From: SG8-39 sp041558415
Lineage (GTDB): Bacteria; Pseudomonadota; Gammaproteobacteria; Burkholderiales; SG8-39
Reading direction: 5' to 3'
Length of the DNA stretch: 29,940 bases
Assembly (NCBI GenBank): GCA_041558415.1
Contig: JBFFEY010000036.1
Span: 1 to 29,940, forward strand
Shown here: positions 10,175 to 17,055 of the stretch, in pieces
Layout of the letters: each line of letters begins with the position of its first letter
Numbering within the stretch: position 1 is the stretch's first letter
Program-made: the position numbers and the translations under genes
Notes under the pieces: generated by a model
Databases searched by the model: none
What the model was told of the DNA's origin: nothing
What the model saw: only the letters and a program-made list of their open reading frames with translations

Positions 10175-10193
10175 CGGGCGGCGCGCCGCCCGC
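10174..10193. terminator. G+C-rich perfect palindrome after the cupin gene
   Basis: A 20-bp perfect palindrome (GCGGGCGGCG and its reverse complement) begins at the last base of the cupin stop codon. It has no T-run, so if it acts in termination it is weak or factor-dependent. It may mark the boundary between the coxMSL-cupin part and the VOC-monooxygenase part. Confidence 0.35.
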
Positions 10194-10277
10194 GGGGCAA
10201 AACAGCGCGCCGGCGGCGTGGGCACGGCCCGCGCGCCTGGCGTACACTTGCGGCGTCCGATCGACGCGGAGGGGGCC

Positions 10278-10751
10278 ATGCCTGTCGCAGACATCAATCA
10301 CTACTTCGTGCGCGCCAACGATCTCGAGGCGACCAAGGATTTCTACGTCAAGGTGCTCGGCTTCGAAATCATGCCGCGGCCGACCTTCCCCTTCCCCGGC
10401 TACTGGCTGGGCGTCGGCGGCAAGATCCAGGTCCACATGGGGCCGCACGGCATCGACAATTCCCAGCTCTACTATCTCGGCACGCCGCCGGACGCCCGCA
10501 CCGACCAGAGCGGGGTCGTCGACCACATCGCGTTCCTGGCGACGGAGCCGAAGACCTTCACCGAGCGCTTCAAGAAGCTGGGCGTCGGCTATCGGCCGCG
10601 CTACTTTCCCGAGTTCAAGCTGTTTCAGCTGTTCCTAAGCGATCCGAACGGGCTCATGATCGAGCTCAACTTCCACAACGTCACCGATGCCTCCGAATGG
10701 GAGGAGGGCGAGGACTATTCCAGCATGCCGCGAGCGGAGGCCACCACATGA
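10278..10751 (+). CDS. VOC-superfamily (glyoxalase/bleomycin resistance/extradiol dioxygenase fold) protein
   Basis: A 157-residue vicinal-oxygen-chelate protein with two beta-alpha-beta-beta-beta modules. Likely metal ligands are His8 (NHYFV), His53 (QVHMG), His83 (VDHIAF) and Glu129 (MIELNF), the usual positions in each module. It could be a ring-cleavage dioxygenase, an isomerase/epimerase or a glyoxalase-like enzyme. The ATG at 10278 has a GGAGGGGG Shine-Dalgarno; a TACACT hexamer about 30 bp upstream could be a -10. The stop overlaps the start of the flavin monooxygenase gene (ATGA), arguing that the two work together on one substrate. Confidence 0.88.
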   Translation: MPVADINHYFVRANDLEATKDFYVKVLGFEIMPRPTFPFPGYWLGVGGKIQVHMGPHGIDNSQLYYLGTPPDARTDQSGVVDHIAFLATEPKTFTERFKKLGVGYRPRYFPEFKLFQLFLSDPNGLMIELNFHNVTDASEWEEGEDYSSMPRAEATT

Positions 10752-11977
10752 ACGCGCCGGTTGCGAAGAGGGTCCAGGCGGCCGAGCGCCGCGATTTCTC
10801 GAATGTCGCTTACGACGAGGCGCTGGCGCGCGCCCGCGCCATGGTGCCGGTGCTGCGCGAGCGCGCGGCGCGCGCCGAGGACATGCGCTCGCTGCTGCCC
10901 GAGACCGAAGCCGACCTGCACGCCAACGGCCTGCTGCGCATGACGCAGCCGAAGCGCTGGGGCGGCATGGAGCTGCCCTGGATCGCGATGTTCGAGCTGC
11001 CTGCCGAGCTCGGCCGCGGCTGCGCGTCGACCGCGTGGAGCGGGGCCAACCTCGCGATCCACCACTGGATGCTGGCGCTGTACGACACGCGCGCGCAGGA
11101 AGAGGTATGGGACGAGAACCCGGACGCGCTGATCGCCTCGGGCATCGCCTACCCGCAGGGTCGTGCCCGAAAGGTGGACGGCGGTTTCGTCATCGACGGC
11201 TACTGGAACTTCTCCAGCGGTGTCGACGGTGCCACCTGGAACATGCTCGCGGTCACGGTCAAGGACGGCGACAAGGTGGTCGATCACCGCATGTGCCTCG
11301 TGCCGCGCCAGGATTTCGAGATCATCGACGACTGGCACGTGCTCGGCATGCGGAGCACCGGCTCGAAGTCGGTCAAGGTGAAGGACCTGTTCGTCCCCGA
11401 GTACCGCGCGTTGTGCATGTACCTGGCGCGCGGCGAGGCGCAGTACCCCGGCGCGAAGAGCAACCCGCATCCGCACTACGCCATCCCGCTCTCCGGCCTG
11501 GGCTCGCACTGCATCGCCGGCGCCGCGGTGGGCAACGCGCAGGCCGCGCTCGAGCTCACGACCGAGGCGGTGCGCGACCGCGACACCAACTACACGGCCC
11601 TGCGCATGCGCGAGTTCCAGGCGGTGCAGCTGCGCGTCGCCGCGGCCGGCGCACGGGTCGATGCGGCGCGCCACATCATCAGGCACGACTGCCTCGAGGC
11701 GCAGGCCGTGGCCGAGGTGCCGCGTGCGCCGACGCTGGAGGAGAAGCTGCGCTGGAAGCGCAACGTCGCCTACGCGGTGCAGCTGTGCACCGAGGCGGTC
11801 GACAACCTGCACGCCATGGCCGGCGCGCGCGGCATCTACGACCACTATCCGATCCAGCGCCTGTTCCGCGACGCGCACGCGCTGATGGGGCACATCGGCT
11901 TTTCCTGGGACGCGCAGGCCGCGCCCTGGGGGCTGGTGGCGCTGGGCGGGGCGTTCGACGCGCCGCCGACGCTCTGA
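10748..11977 (+). CDS. Acyl-CoA dehydrogenase-fold flavin-dependent monooxygenase (group D, HsaA/IacA-like)
   Basis: A 409-residue protein of the acyl-CoA dehydrogenase fold. The segment GYWNFSSGVDGATW (about 151-164) matches the GxWxFxSG motif found in two-component flavin monooxygenases such as HsaA, p-hydroxyphenylacetate hydroxylase C2 and IacA rather than true acyl-CoA dehydrogenases. The C-terminal helical domain ends with IYDHYPIQRLFRDAHALMGHIGFSWD. Such enzymes use reduced flavin from a separate reductase to hydroxylate aromatic rings; no reductase gene is seen nearby. Start overlaps the VOC gene stop. An ordinary acyl-CoA dehydrogenase is the alternative, but the SG motif argues against it. 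Confidence 0.82.
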   Translation: MNAPVAKRVQAAERRDFSNVAYDEALARARAMVPVLRERAARAEDMRSLLPETEADLHANGLLRMTQPKRWGGMELPWIAMFELPAELGRGCASTAWSGANLAIHHWMLALYDTRAQEEVWDENPDALIASGIAYPQGRARKVDGGFVIDGYWNFSSGVDGATWNMLAVTVKDGDKVVDHRMCLVPRQDFEIIDDWHVLGMRSTGSKSVKVKDLFVPEYRALCMYLARGEAQYPGAKSNPHPHYAIPLSGLGSHCIAGAAVGNAQAALELTTEAVRDRDTNYTALRMREFQAVQLRVAAAGARVDAARHIIRHDCLEAQAVAEVPRAPTLEEKLRWKRNVAYAVQLCTEAVDNLHAMAGARGIYDHYPIQRLFRDAHALMGHIGFSWDAQAAPWGLVALGGAFDAPPTL

Positions 11978-11978
11978 A

Positions 11979-11997
11979 CGCCGCCTGCGTGGCGGCG
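11979..11997 (+). terminator. Hairpin after the monooxygenase gene
   Basis: CGCCGCC-TGCGT-GGCGGCG forms a 7-bp G+C-only stem with a 5-nt loop directly after the monooxygenase stop. No T-run follows, so it is at best a weak or factor-assisted end for the catabolic operon. Confidence 0.4.
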
Positions 11998-12035
11998 CGG
12001 GCGGCGGGGGGCCGTCGTACCCGGGGAAGACGACC

Positions 12036-12305
12036 GTGGGGATGAAAGAAGAAGAAAAGATCCAGGTGCGCGCCACCAAGAGCGGCCAGCTGATCGAGGT
12101 GGTGGTGCTCAACAAGCGGCTCGACCTGATTCAGGTCGTGCTCGGCGAGGGCATTCACAGCGTGCGTTGCGATCTGACGCCGACGCGCAACGGACTGGCC
12201 TACGCCGGCAGCGCGCTGGGGCGGGAAATCGTGTACGAGCGCAGCCGCGAAGACGTCAAGGCGGATCTGGTGCGCGCCGCCGGCTTCCGCGATTTCAAGC
12301 GCTGA
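12036..12305 (+). CDS. Small protein of unknown function
   Basis: An 89-residue hypothetical protein. GTG 12036 has a GGGGAAGA Shine-Dalgarno at suitable spacing; an in-frame ATG at 12042 (MKEEEKIQ) is the alternative and would give 87 residues. The protein is charged and soluble, with no signal peptide or membrane segment. It reads like a compact beta-rich domain (KIQVRATKSGQLIEVVVLNK, then LIQVVLGEGIHSVRCDLTPT), ending with a helical, Arg/Lys-rich tail. I do not recognise a named family. It sits alone between the catabolic operon and another small unknown gene. Confidence 0.75.
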   Translation: MGMKEEEKIQVRATKSGQLIEVVVLNKRLDLIQVVLGEGIHSVRCDLTPTRNGLAYAGSALGREIVYERSREDVKADLVRAAGFRDFKR

Positions 12306-12380
12306 GCCTGCCGCCGTCGAGGGCCGGCGAGAGCGCGGTAGCATGGCGTTTCACACACGAGCGCAACGAAGAGGCACATC

Positions 12381-12668
12381 ATGAGCGAACCGATTTCCAC
12401 GGCGACGGCGGTCCCCGACGATCCGGTACAGGCGCTGGCGCGGACGATCTACGCGCGGCTGTGCGGCAACATCTACAGCGTCGCGGACGCCAAGAAACCG
12501 GAACCCAAGGCGGTGGCGCAGCTCTCCTTCAAGCTGGCCGAGGCCTTCATCGCGGCCAACCTGGAGTTCAATCCGGTGGCGCGGGCGGCGCGTGACGCCA
12601 AGCAGAAGGCCGAGGTCAAGGTGGGGGACGTGGAGATCGACTTCGCGGGTTTCGCGAAGAAGGAATAG
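12381..12668 (+). CDS. Small protein of unknown function
   Basis: A 95-residue hypothetical protein from ATG 12381, preceded by GAAGAGG. It appears largely helical (VQALARTIYARLCGN; KAVAQLSFKLAEAFIAANLE) with a Lys/Glu-rich C-terminus (AKKE). No transmembrane segment or known motif is seen. It ends four bases before the stop of the convergent 29-residue membrane peptide gene. Its last codons contain a perfect CTTCGCG/CGCGAAG stem. I cannot assign a function. Confidence 0.72.
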   Translation: MSEPISTATAVPDDPVQALARTIYARLCGNIYSVADAKKPEPKAVAQLSFKLAEAFIAANLEFNPVARAARDAKQKAEVKVGDVEIDFAGFAKKE

Positions 12669-12672
12669 CGGC

Positions 12673-12762
12673 CTAGAAGACCGAGATGAGTGCGGCGAGG
12701 GCCACGACCACGGTCGGGGTCGACATGATCGCGATGGTCTCGATTTCCTTGAACGCTTCCAT
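12673..12762 (-). CDS. Tiny hydrophobic membrane peptide (29 aa), copy 1
   Basis: A 30-codon frame on the minus strand encodes a peptide with a short acidic/amphipathic N-terminus (MEAFKEIETIAIM) and a hydrophobic C-terminus (STPTVVVALAALISVF), long enough for one membrane helix. AAGGAG (12770-12775) sits 7 nt before the ATG. A second copy at 19313-19405 ends PTVMVALAALISIF. Across the 15 C-terminal codons including the stop, the two genes differ at eight bases, six of them third positions and one of those TAG versus TAA; this points to selection on this reading frame. An in-frame ATG at 12789 would add nine residues, but the Shine-Dalgarno and the paralogue support the shorter form. Function unknown. 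Confidence 0.78.
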   Translation of the reverse strand: MEAFKEIETIAIMSTPTVVVALAALISVF

Positions 12763-12787
12763 GGCTTCACTCCTTGTTTGTTTGGCC

Positions 12788-12861
12788 ATGGCTGCAAGAT
12801 AGACCTCGCCGGCGTGCCGCTCAGCGACGTCTGCCGCGGCTTTCTTGTGAAATATTCACAC
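12788..12861 (-). promoter_or_regulatory. Conserved promoter/operator of membrane peptide copy 1
   Basis: Reading upstream of the peptide gene, blocks match those before copy 2. The 15-bp block at 12788-12802 is 12/15 identical to 19430-19444 and contains TATCTT on the minus strand, a -10 candidate. GCTCAGCGA (12819-12827) begins 57 bp from the start in both. A dyad TTGTG-N7-CACAC (12845-12861, core TGTGAAATATTCACA) begins 83 bp upstream in both and is followed by TTTTT on the plus strand. If TATCTT is the -10, the dyad centre lies near -60 to -65, a class I activator position. The core resembles Crp/Fnr-family half sites but the spacer is one base shorter than canonical CRP. Confidence 0.6.
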
Positions 12862-12968
12862 TTTTTGCTGCGCTGCGGAGAGGGATCGCCCTTGCCTGGG
12901 GACGCACTCCCTGACGGCTGCGTAGAATCCCGCCTTCGCCCCCCCTTTCCTGCCGCCCGGAGACCGCA

Positions 12969-13424
12969 ATGACAGTGGCCGAATCGAAAGCGTTGCTCGA
13001 GCACTTGCGTGGCCTGCCGACCGTGTCTTTTGCGGCTGGTGAACGCCTGCTGCGCGCCGGCGAGCGCAGCGGCAAGCTGCTGGTGCTGCGCAAGGGCCGT
13101 GTCGAAGTGTCGAGCGAAGGCGTGGTGCTGGTTGAGCTCGAGGCGCCGGGCACGGTCATGGGCGAGGTGGCGAGCCTGCTCAACGGCCCGCATACCGCGG
13201 ACCTGCGCGCCGTGACGCGGACCGAGTGCCACGTCATCGACGCCGCACGCGTCCTGCGCGAAGACCCCGTGCTCACGCTGCACGTCGCCGTGCTGCTTGC
13301 GCAGCGTCTCGAGCGCTTGACGCAGCAGATCGTCGCCCTGAAGGGGGGTGCCGAGGCGGGGAAAGCCATCGATCAGCCGCTCGATCAGTTGGCGAAGGCG
13401 GTGCTGTTCGGCGGCTTCGCCTGA
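12969..13424 (+). CDS. Stand-alone cyclic-nucleotide-binding-domain protein
   Basis: A 151-residue protein made almost only of a Crp-type cNMP-binding beta-roll (about 15-105: FAAGERLLRAGERSGKLLVLRKGRVEV, then GTVMGEVASLLNGPHTADLRAV) followed by the long C-helix (VAVLLAQRLERLTQQIVALK). There is no helix-turn-helix, so it is not itself a transcription factor. In the phosphate-binding cassette the usual Arg (PRTAT) is replaced: the sequence reads GPHTAD. Ligand binding may therefore be altered or lost. It is divergent from membrane peptide copy 1 and shares the intergenic region holding the dyad. TAGAAT at 12923-12928 is a good -10 candidate without a clear -35. ATG 12969 lies shortly after CGGAGA. 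Confidence 0.85.
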   Translation: MTVAESKALLEHLRGLPTVSFAAGERLLRAGERSGKLLVLRKGRVEVSSEGVVLVELEAPGTVMGEVASLLNGPHTADLRAVTRTECHVIDAARVLREDPVLTLHVAVLLAQRLERLTQQIVALKGGAEAGKAIDQPLDQLAKAVLFGGFA

Positions 13425-13446
13425 GCTGCCGTCCGCGAGGGCCGAC

Positions 13447-14607
13447 ATGGCCGCCAGTCCCCGTCCGTTTCGGCTGCACGTTCCCGACGCGGTGCTCGAG
13501 GACCTGCGCCAACGCCTGGCGCGCACGCGGCTGCCCGACGAGCCGCCGCTCGAACCCTGGTCGACCGGCACCAGCGTCGCCTACCTCAAGGGCCTGCTCG
13601 ATTACTGGCGCGACGGCTTCGACTGGCGCGCGCAGGAGGCGATGCTGAACGGCTTCCGCCAGTTCACCGTGCCGCTCGCCGGCATCGAGCTGCACTTCAT
13701 CCACGAGGAGGGCAAGGGCCCCAAGCCGATGCCGCTGCTCCTGTCGCACGGCTGGCCGGGCTCGGTGCTCGAGTTCCACAAGCTGCTGCCGATGCTCACC
13801 GATCCCGCGCGCTTCGGCGGCGATCCGGCCGATGCCTTTACCGTCGTCGCGCCCTCGCTGCCGGGCTACGTGCTCTCGTTCGAGCCGGGGCAGAAGCGCT
13901 TCGGCCTGGACGAGATCGCCGAGGTCTTCGCTTCCCTGATGAGCGACGTGCTCGGCTACCCGCGCTTCGGCGCGCAGGGCGGCGACTGGGGCGCCTTCGT
14001 CGCCACGCGCCTGGGCTACGCCTTCGCCGAGCGCATGATCGGCATTCACCTCAATCTGCTCGCGGTGCGGCGCGACCCGAAGATGGTCGCCGACCCGACG
14101 CCCGAGGAAAAAGTCTTTCTCGAGCAGCTCGCCCATTTCCTGAAGGAAGAAACCGGCTACCAGTGGATCCAGGGCACCAAGCCGACGACGCTGTCTTTCG
14201 CGCTGACCGACTCGCCCGCCGGGCTCGCGGCCTGGCTGGTGGAGAAGTTCCGCAGCTGGACCGACTGCGACGGCAATCCCGAGAACGCCTTGACGCGCGA
14301 CGAGATGCTCGCCGACATCATGCTGTACTGGGCGAGCGGCGCCATCGGCTCTTCGTTCTGGCCGTACTACGCGCGCAGGCACGGGCCCTGGCCGGTGCCG
14401 CAAGGCGAGACCGTCGACGTGCCGACGGGCTACGTCGAGTTTCCCAAGGAGATCCTGCGTCCGCCGCGCTCGGTGGCTGCGCGCATGTACAGCGACATCC
14501 GGCGCTGGAGCGTGATGCACAAGGGCGGGCACTTCGCCGCGCTCGAGCAGCCGCAAGTGCTGGCGAACGAGATCCGCGAATTCTTCCGGCCGCTGCGCGC
14601 GGCCTGA
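13447..14607 (+). CDS. Epoxide hydrolase-like alpha/beta hydrolase with EHN domain
   Basis: A 386-residue protein with an N-terminal EHN domain (about 6-112) and an alpha/beta-hydrolase core, the layout of microsomal-type epoxide hydrolases. The oxyanion motif is HGWPGS (101-106), the nucleophile Asp180 lies in QGGDWGA, and the catalytic His362 lies in MHKGGHFAA. It probably opens epoxides to diols in the cytoplasm. Start at ATG 13447; an upstream start at 13348 lies inside the preceding gene and is rejected. It follows the cNMP-domain gene by 22 bp and may be cotranscribed. Substrate unknown. Confidence 0.92.
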   Translation: MAASPRPFRLHVPDAVLEDLRQRLARTRLPDEPPLEPWSTGTSVAYLKGLLDYWRDGFDWRAQEAMLNGFRQFTVPLAGIELHFIHEEGKGPKPMPLLLSHGWPGSVLEFHKLLPMLTDPARFGGDPADAFTVVAPSLPGYVLSFEPGQKRFGLDEIAEVFASLMSDVLGYPRFGAQGGDWGAFVATRLGYAFAERMIGIHLNLLAVRRDPKMVADPTPEEKVFLEQLAHFLKEETGYQWIQGTKPTTLSFALTDSPAGLAAWLVEKFRSWTDCDGNPENALTRDEMLADIMLYWASGAIGSSFWPYYARRHGPWPVPQGETVDVPTGYVEFPKEILRPPRSVAARMYSDIRRWSVMHKGGHFAALEQPQVLANEIREFFRPLRAA

Positions 14608-14620
14608 GCGCGCGGTGCGC

Positions 14621-15427
14621 TCAGGCGAGCCGCCGCACCGCGAGGCTCTGCGCCGAGCGCCCGAGCAGGCCCGTCTCGTCGAAGATGCGCGCCTCGGCCA
14701 GCCCGCCGCCCGCCGGTCCGAGCAGGGTGCGCGCATCGATGCAGATCCATTCGCCCTGCGCCCGGCGCAGCAGGTTGATGGTCAGGTCGGAGTTGACGAA
14801 CAGGTAACGCTCGAAGTCGAGCACCGCGCTGGTGCCGTTGCCGGAGTCCGCGGCGACCGCGACGCATTGCAGCGGGCTGGGTTGCTCGCCGGCGACGAGC
14901 GGGTAGCGCATGCGCATCCACACCGCCGAGGGACCGCGGAACATGACGCCCTCGGCGACGCGGCTCTCGATCAGGTCGTGATAGCCGATCTTCTTCAGGC
15001 GCCAGGGAAAGCGCTGCTCGGGCGAGTCCGCCACTGCGCGCGGCGCCTGCGGCAGCGGGTGGCCCGCGAGCTGCGTCGGCAGCGCGAGGGCGTGCTCCCG
15101 CTGGGCCACGGCGGTGAAGCGCGCCACCTCCTTGTCGCCGGCGACCAGGCGCGCGGCGAAGTGCGCCACGTTGCGCCCGGCGTATTCGGTCTGCACTTCG
15201 ACGCCGAGCGTGGCGATGGGGATCGGCCGCAGCAGGTTGGCGGTGAGCCGTGCGACCTGGGTCAGGCCGCGCGCCGCCGCGGCCTGCTCGATGGCGCCTG
15301 CCACCAGCGCGATCGGCGGGCCGGCGTGCTGGTGCGCGTCGTCCCAGGGGCCGCGCGTCAGTTCGGTCGCGGCATAGCGGCCGTCGTCGAGCGCGACGAA
15401 GGCGCTGGCGGGCATCGGGTCGGCCAT
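14621..15427 (-). CDS. Acyl-CoA thioesterase-like double-hotdog protein
   Basis: A 268-residue protein of the TesB-like thioesterase family (4HBT_3 type). The N-terminal hotdog shows GPWDDAHQHAGPPIALVAGAIE and LTANLLRPIPI, and the C-terminal half shows LDFERYLFVNSDLTINLLRR and ARTLLGPAGGGLAEARIFDETG, both typical of the family. Expected role is hydrolysis of acyl-CoA esters in the cytoplasm; chain preference cannot be inferred. It lies 10 bp downstream of the retropepsin-like gene on the same strand and converges with the epoxide hydrolase gene. Confidence 0.85.
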   Translation of the reverse strand: MADPMPASAFVALDDGRYAATELTRGPWDDAHQHAGPPIALVAGAIEQAAAARGLTQVARLTANLLRPIPIATLGVEVQTEYAGRNVAHFAARLVAGDKEVARFTAVAQREHALALPTQLAGHPLPQAPRAVADSPEQRFPWRLKKIGYHDLIESRVAEGVMFRGPSAVWMRMRYPLVAGEQPSPLQCVAVAADSGNGTSAVLDFERYLFVNSDLTINLLRRAQGEWICIDARTLLGPAGGGLAEARIFDETGLLGRSAQSLAVRRLA

Positions 15428-15437
15428 GGCGCCGTGC

Positions 15438-15929
15438 TCAGCCCTCGCGCGCCGCCGGCAGCCGCAGGCGCAGCACCCCGTCCGACTGCGACACCTCGAA
15501 GCGGCGCAGGAAATTCTGCCCCAGCAGCCCGATTCTGCCCTGCGCGGGCGTCACCGCGACACTCAGGCCGGAGACGCGGAAGGCGTCGGCCCGCACCTCC
15601 TGGTTCTTCACGATCTCGCCCTCCACCGTGCCGTTGGCGGTGCTGAAGGTTCCGCGCACGCCCTTCGGCAGGCGCGCCGCGCGGGCGAACGCCGCGCCGA
15701 CCGAAACGTAGCTGGCGCCGGTGTCGATCATGAAGCGCAGCGGTACGCCGTTGATCGTGCCATCGACATAGTAGTGTCCGTCGCGCGCGACGGGGACGGC
15801 GATTTCGCGCGCGCCCCCGGCGAGCACGCGCGCCTCGACCGGCGCCGGCGCGCTGAGGTGATCGGCAACGAAAAAGCCGGCGGCGATCAGGCCGAACCAG
15901 ACCGCCGACCACAAGACGTAGCCTTTCAT
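15438..15929 (-). CDS. Membrane-anchored retropepsin-like aspartic protease (clan AA)
   Basis: A 163-residue protein with an N-terminal membrane anchor (about 4-22: YVLWSAVWFGLIAAGFFVA) followed by a single pepsin-like domain. The active site is Asp69-Thr70-Gly71 in FMIDTGASYVSVG, and a second conserved region GLLGQNFLRRFEV lies near 134-146. Single-domain bacterial proteins of this type (TIGR02281-like) act as homodimers, probably in the periplasm. Targets are unknown. It probably forms an operon with the thioesterase-like gene. Confidence 0.88.
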   Translation of the reverse strand: MKGYVLWSAVWFGLIAAGFFVADHLSAPAPVEARVLAGGAREIAVPVARDGHYYVDGTINGVPLRFMIDTGASYVSVGAAFARAARLPKGVRGTFSTANGTVEGEIVKNQEVRADAFRVSGLSVAVTPAQGRIGLLGQNFLRRFEVSQSDGVLRLRLPAAREG

Positions 15930-15977
15930 GGGTGCGCAGTGTACGTCAGGGCGCGCGCCACGCGCCCCGCCGGACCG

Positions 15978-16979
15978 CTAGCGGATGACGCGATCGGCGC
16001 GCAGCAGCACTTCCGGCGGAATCGCGACGCCGATCTGCTTCGCCGTCTTAAGGTTGACGACCAGATCGATCTTCGTCGGCTGCTCGACCGGCAGCTCGGC
16101 CGGGCGCCCCCCCTGCAGGATGCGGTGCACGAAGTACGCCGCGCGGCGGAAGCTGTCGGGCAGATCGACGCCGAGGCTGATCATGCCGCCGGCATCGGCG
16201 TAGGTGCTGAACGGATAGGTGCCCGGCAGGCCGATGGCCATCGAATGCTTGACCACCTCCGCCGAACGCGTGTTGAACAGCGGGTGCGGCAGCACCATCA
16301 GCGCATCGCTGTGCGACGCACCGATTCTGGCAAACGCGGATTCGATGTCCTCGGGCTTGCGCGCGGTGAAGGCCTCGACGCCGATCTGCAGCGGCTGCGC
16401 CATCTTCGTGATGCGGGTCACGAAGCGGTCGTGCGAGCGGTCGACGGTCTGCAGCACGGCGATCTTGCGTGCCCGCGGCACCACCGCGGTCAACAGTTCC
16501 AGCAGCTTCGGGATCGTGTCCTCGTACTGCACCGACATGCCGGTAATGTTGCCGCCCGGTCGCGCCAGGCTCTTGACGAAACCGAGGCCGACCGGATCGT
16601 AGACGGCGGCGATGACGATCGGGATCTCGCGTGTCGCCTGCTGTGCGGCGCGCACGCCCGGCGGGGAGGCGGTCACGATCACATCCGGCTCGAGCGCGAC
16701 GAGTTCCTTGGCGAGCGCGGGCAGTCGCTCGAGCTTGTATTCCGCGTAGCGGAAGTCGATCTGCAGGTTCTTGCCGACCGCGTAGCCGTGTTCGCGCAGC
16801 CCTTTGAGGAAACCCTCGGTGTGCGAACGGACGTTCTCCTCGGTCGGCGGCAGCAGGTAGCCGATGCGGTAGCTGCGTTGCGATTGCGCCTGCAGGCCGG
16901 ACGGCGCCAAGAATATCGCTGCGCCGAGCAGCGCGAGCAGAGGGCTGCGCAGGGAGGCGCGGTCGTAGGTTCGCAGCAT
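15978..16979 (-). CDS. ABC transporter substrate-binding protein (PF04392/TrpX-like), copy A
   Basis: A 333-residue periplasmic binding protein starting at ATG 16979, preceded by GGGGGAA. An upstream ATG at 17033 is rejected because it would bury the signal peptide. Residues 1-31 form a Sec signal peptide (LLALLGAAIFLAPSGLQA cleaved before QSQR). Family features are YRIGYLLPP at the mature N-terminus, DVIVTASPPGVRAAQQATREIPIV and the C-terminal IPPEVLLRADRVI. No ATPase or permease gene is adjacent, as is common for this family in betaproteobacteria. It is a paralogue of the gene at 17606-18598. Ligand unknown. Confidence 0.9.
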   Translation of the reverse strand: MLRTYDRASLRSPLLALLGAAIFLAPSGLQAQSQRSYRIGYLLPPTEENVRSHTEGFLKGLREHGYAVGKNLQIDFRYAEYKLERLPALAKELVALEPDVIVTASPPGVRAAQQATREIPIVIAAVYDPVGLGFVKSLARPGGNITGMSVQYEDTIPKLLELLTAVVPRARKIAVLQTVDRSHDRFVTRITKMAQPLQIGVEAFTARKPEDIESAFARIGASHSDALMVLPHPLFNTRSAEVVKHSMAIGLPGTYPFSTYADAGGMISLGVDLPDSFRRAAYFVHRILQGGRPAELPVEQPTKIDLVVNLKTAKQIGVAIPPEVLLRADRVIR

Positions 16980-17055
16980 TTCGTTCCCCCGGGCGTATGC
17001 GCGGAATGTATGCAGCCACTCCACCCCGGTCAAGGCGAGCGGCCAGGGGCCCGGT

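Noticed and set aside
10748..11977. Fatty-acid beta-oxidation acyl-CoA dehydrogenase
   Set aside because: Carries the GxWxFxSG motif of flavin monooxygenases and is coupled to a VOC-fold gene, not to beta-oxidation genes.
12673..12789. Longer form of peptide copy 1 starting at ATG 12789
   Set aside because: AAGGAG is placed for the internal ATG, and the paralogue's similarity begins at MEA.
12687..12803. Plus-strand frame (38 codons, MSAARATTTV...) opposite peptide copy 1
   Set aside because: Open by chance on the other strand; base differences between the copies fall on minus-strand third positions, and good Shine-Dalgarno sites are on the minus strand.
12846..12860. Canonical CRP site TGTGA-N6-TCACA
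   Set aside because: The spacer is one base short, and the copy 2 site keeps only TGTG-N7-CACA; kept as an unidentified dyad.
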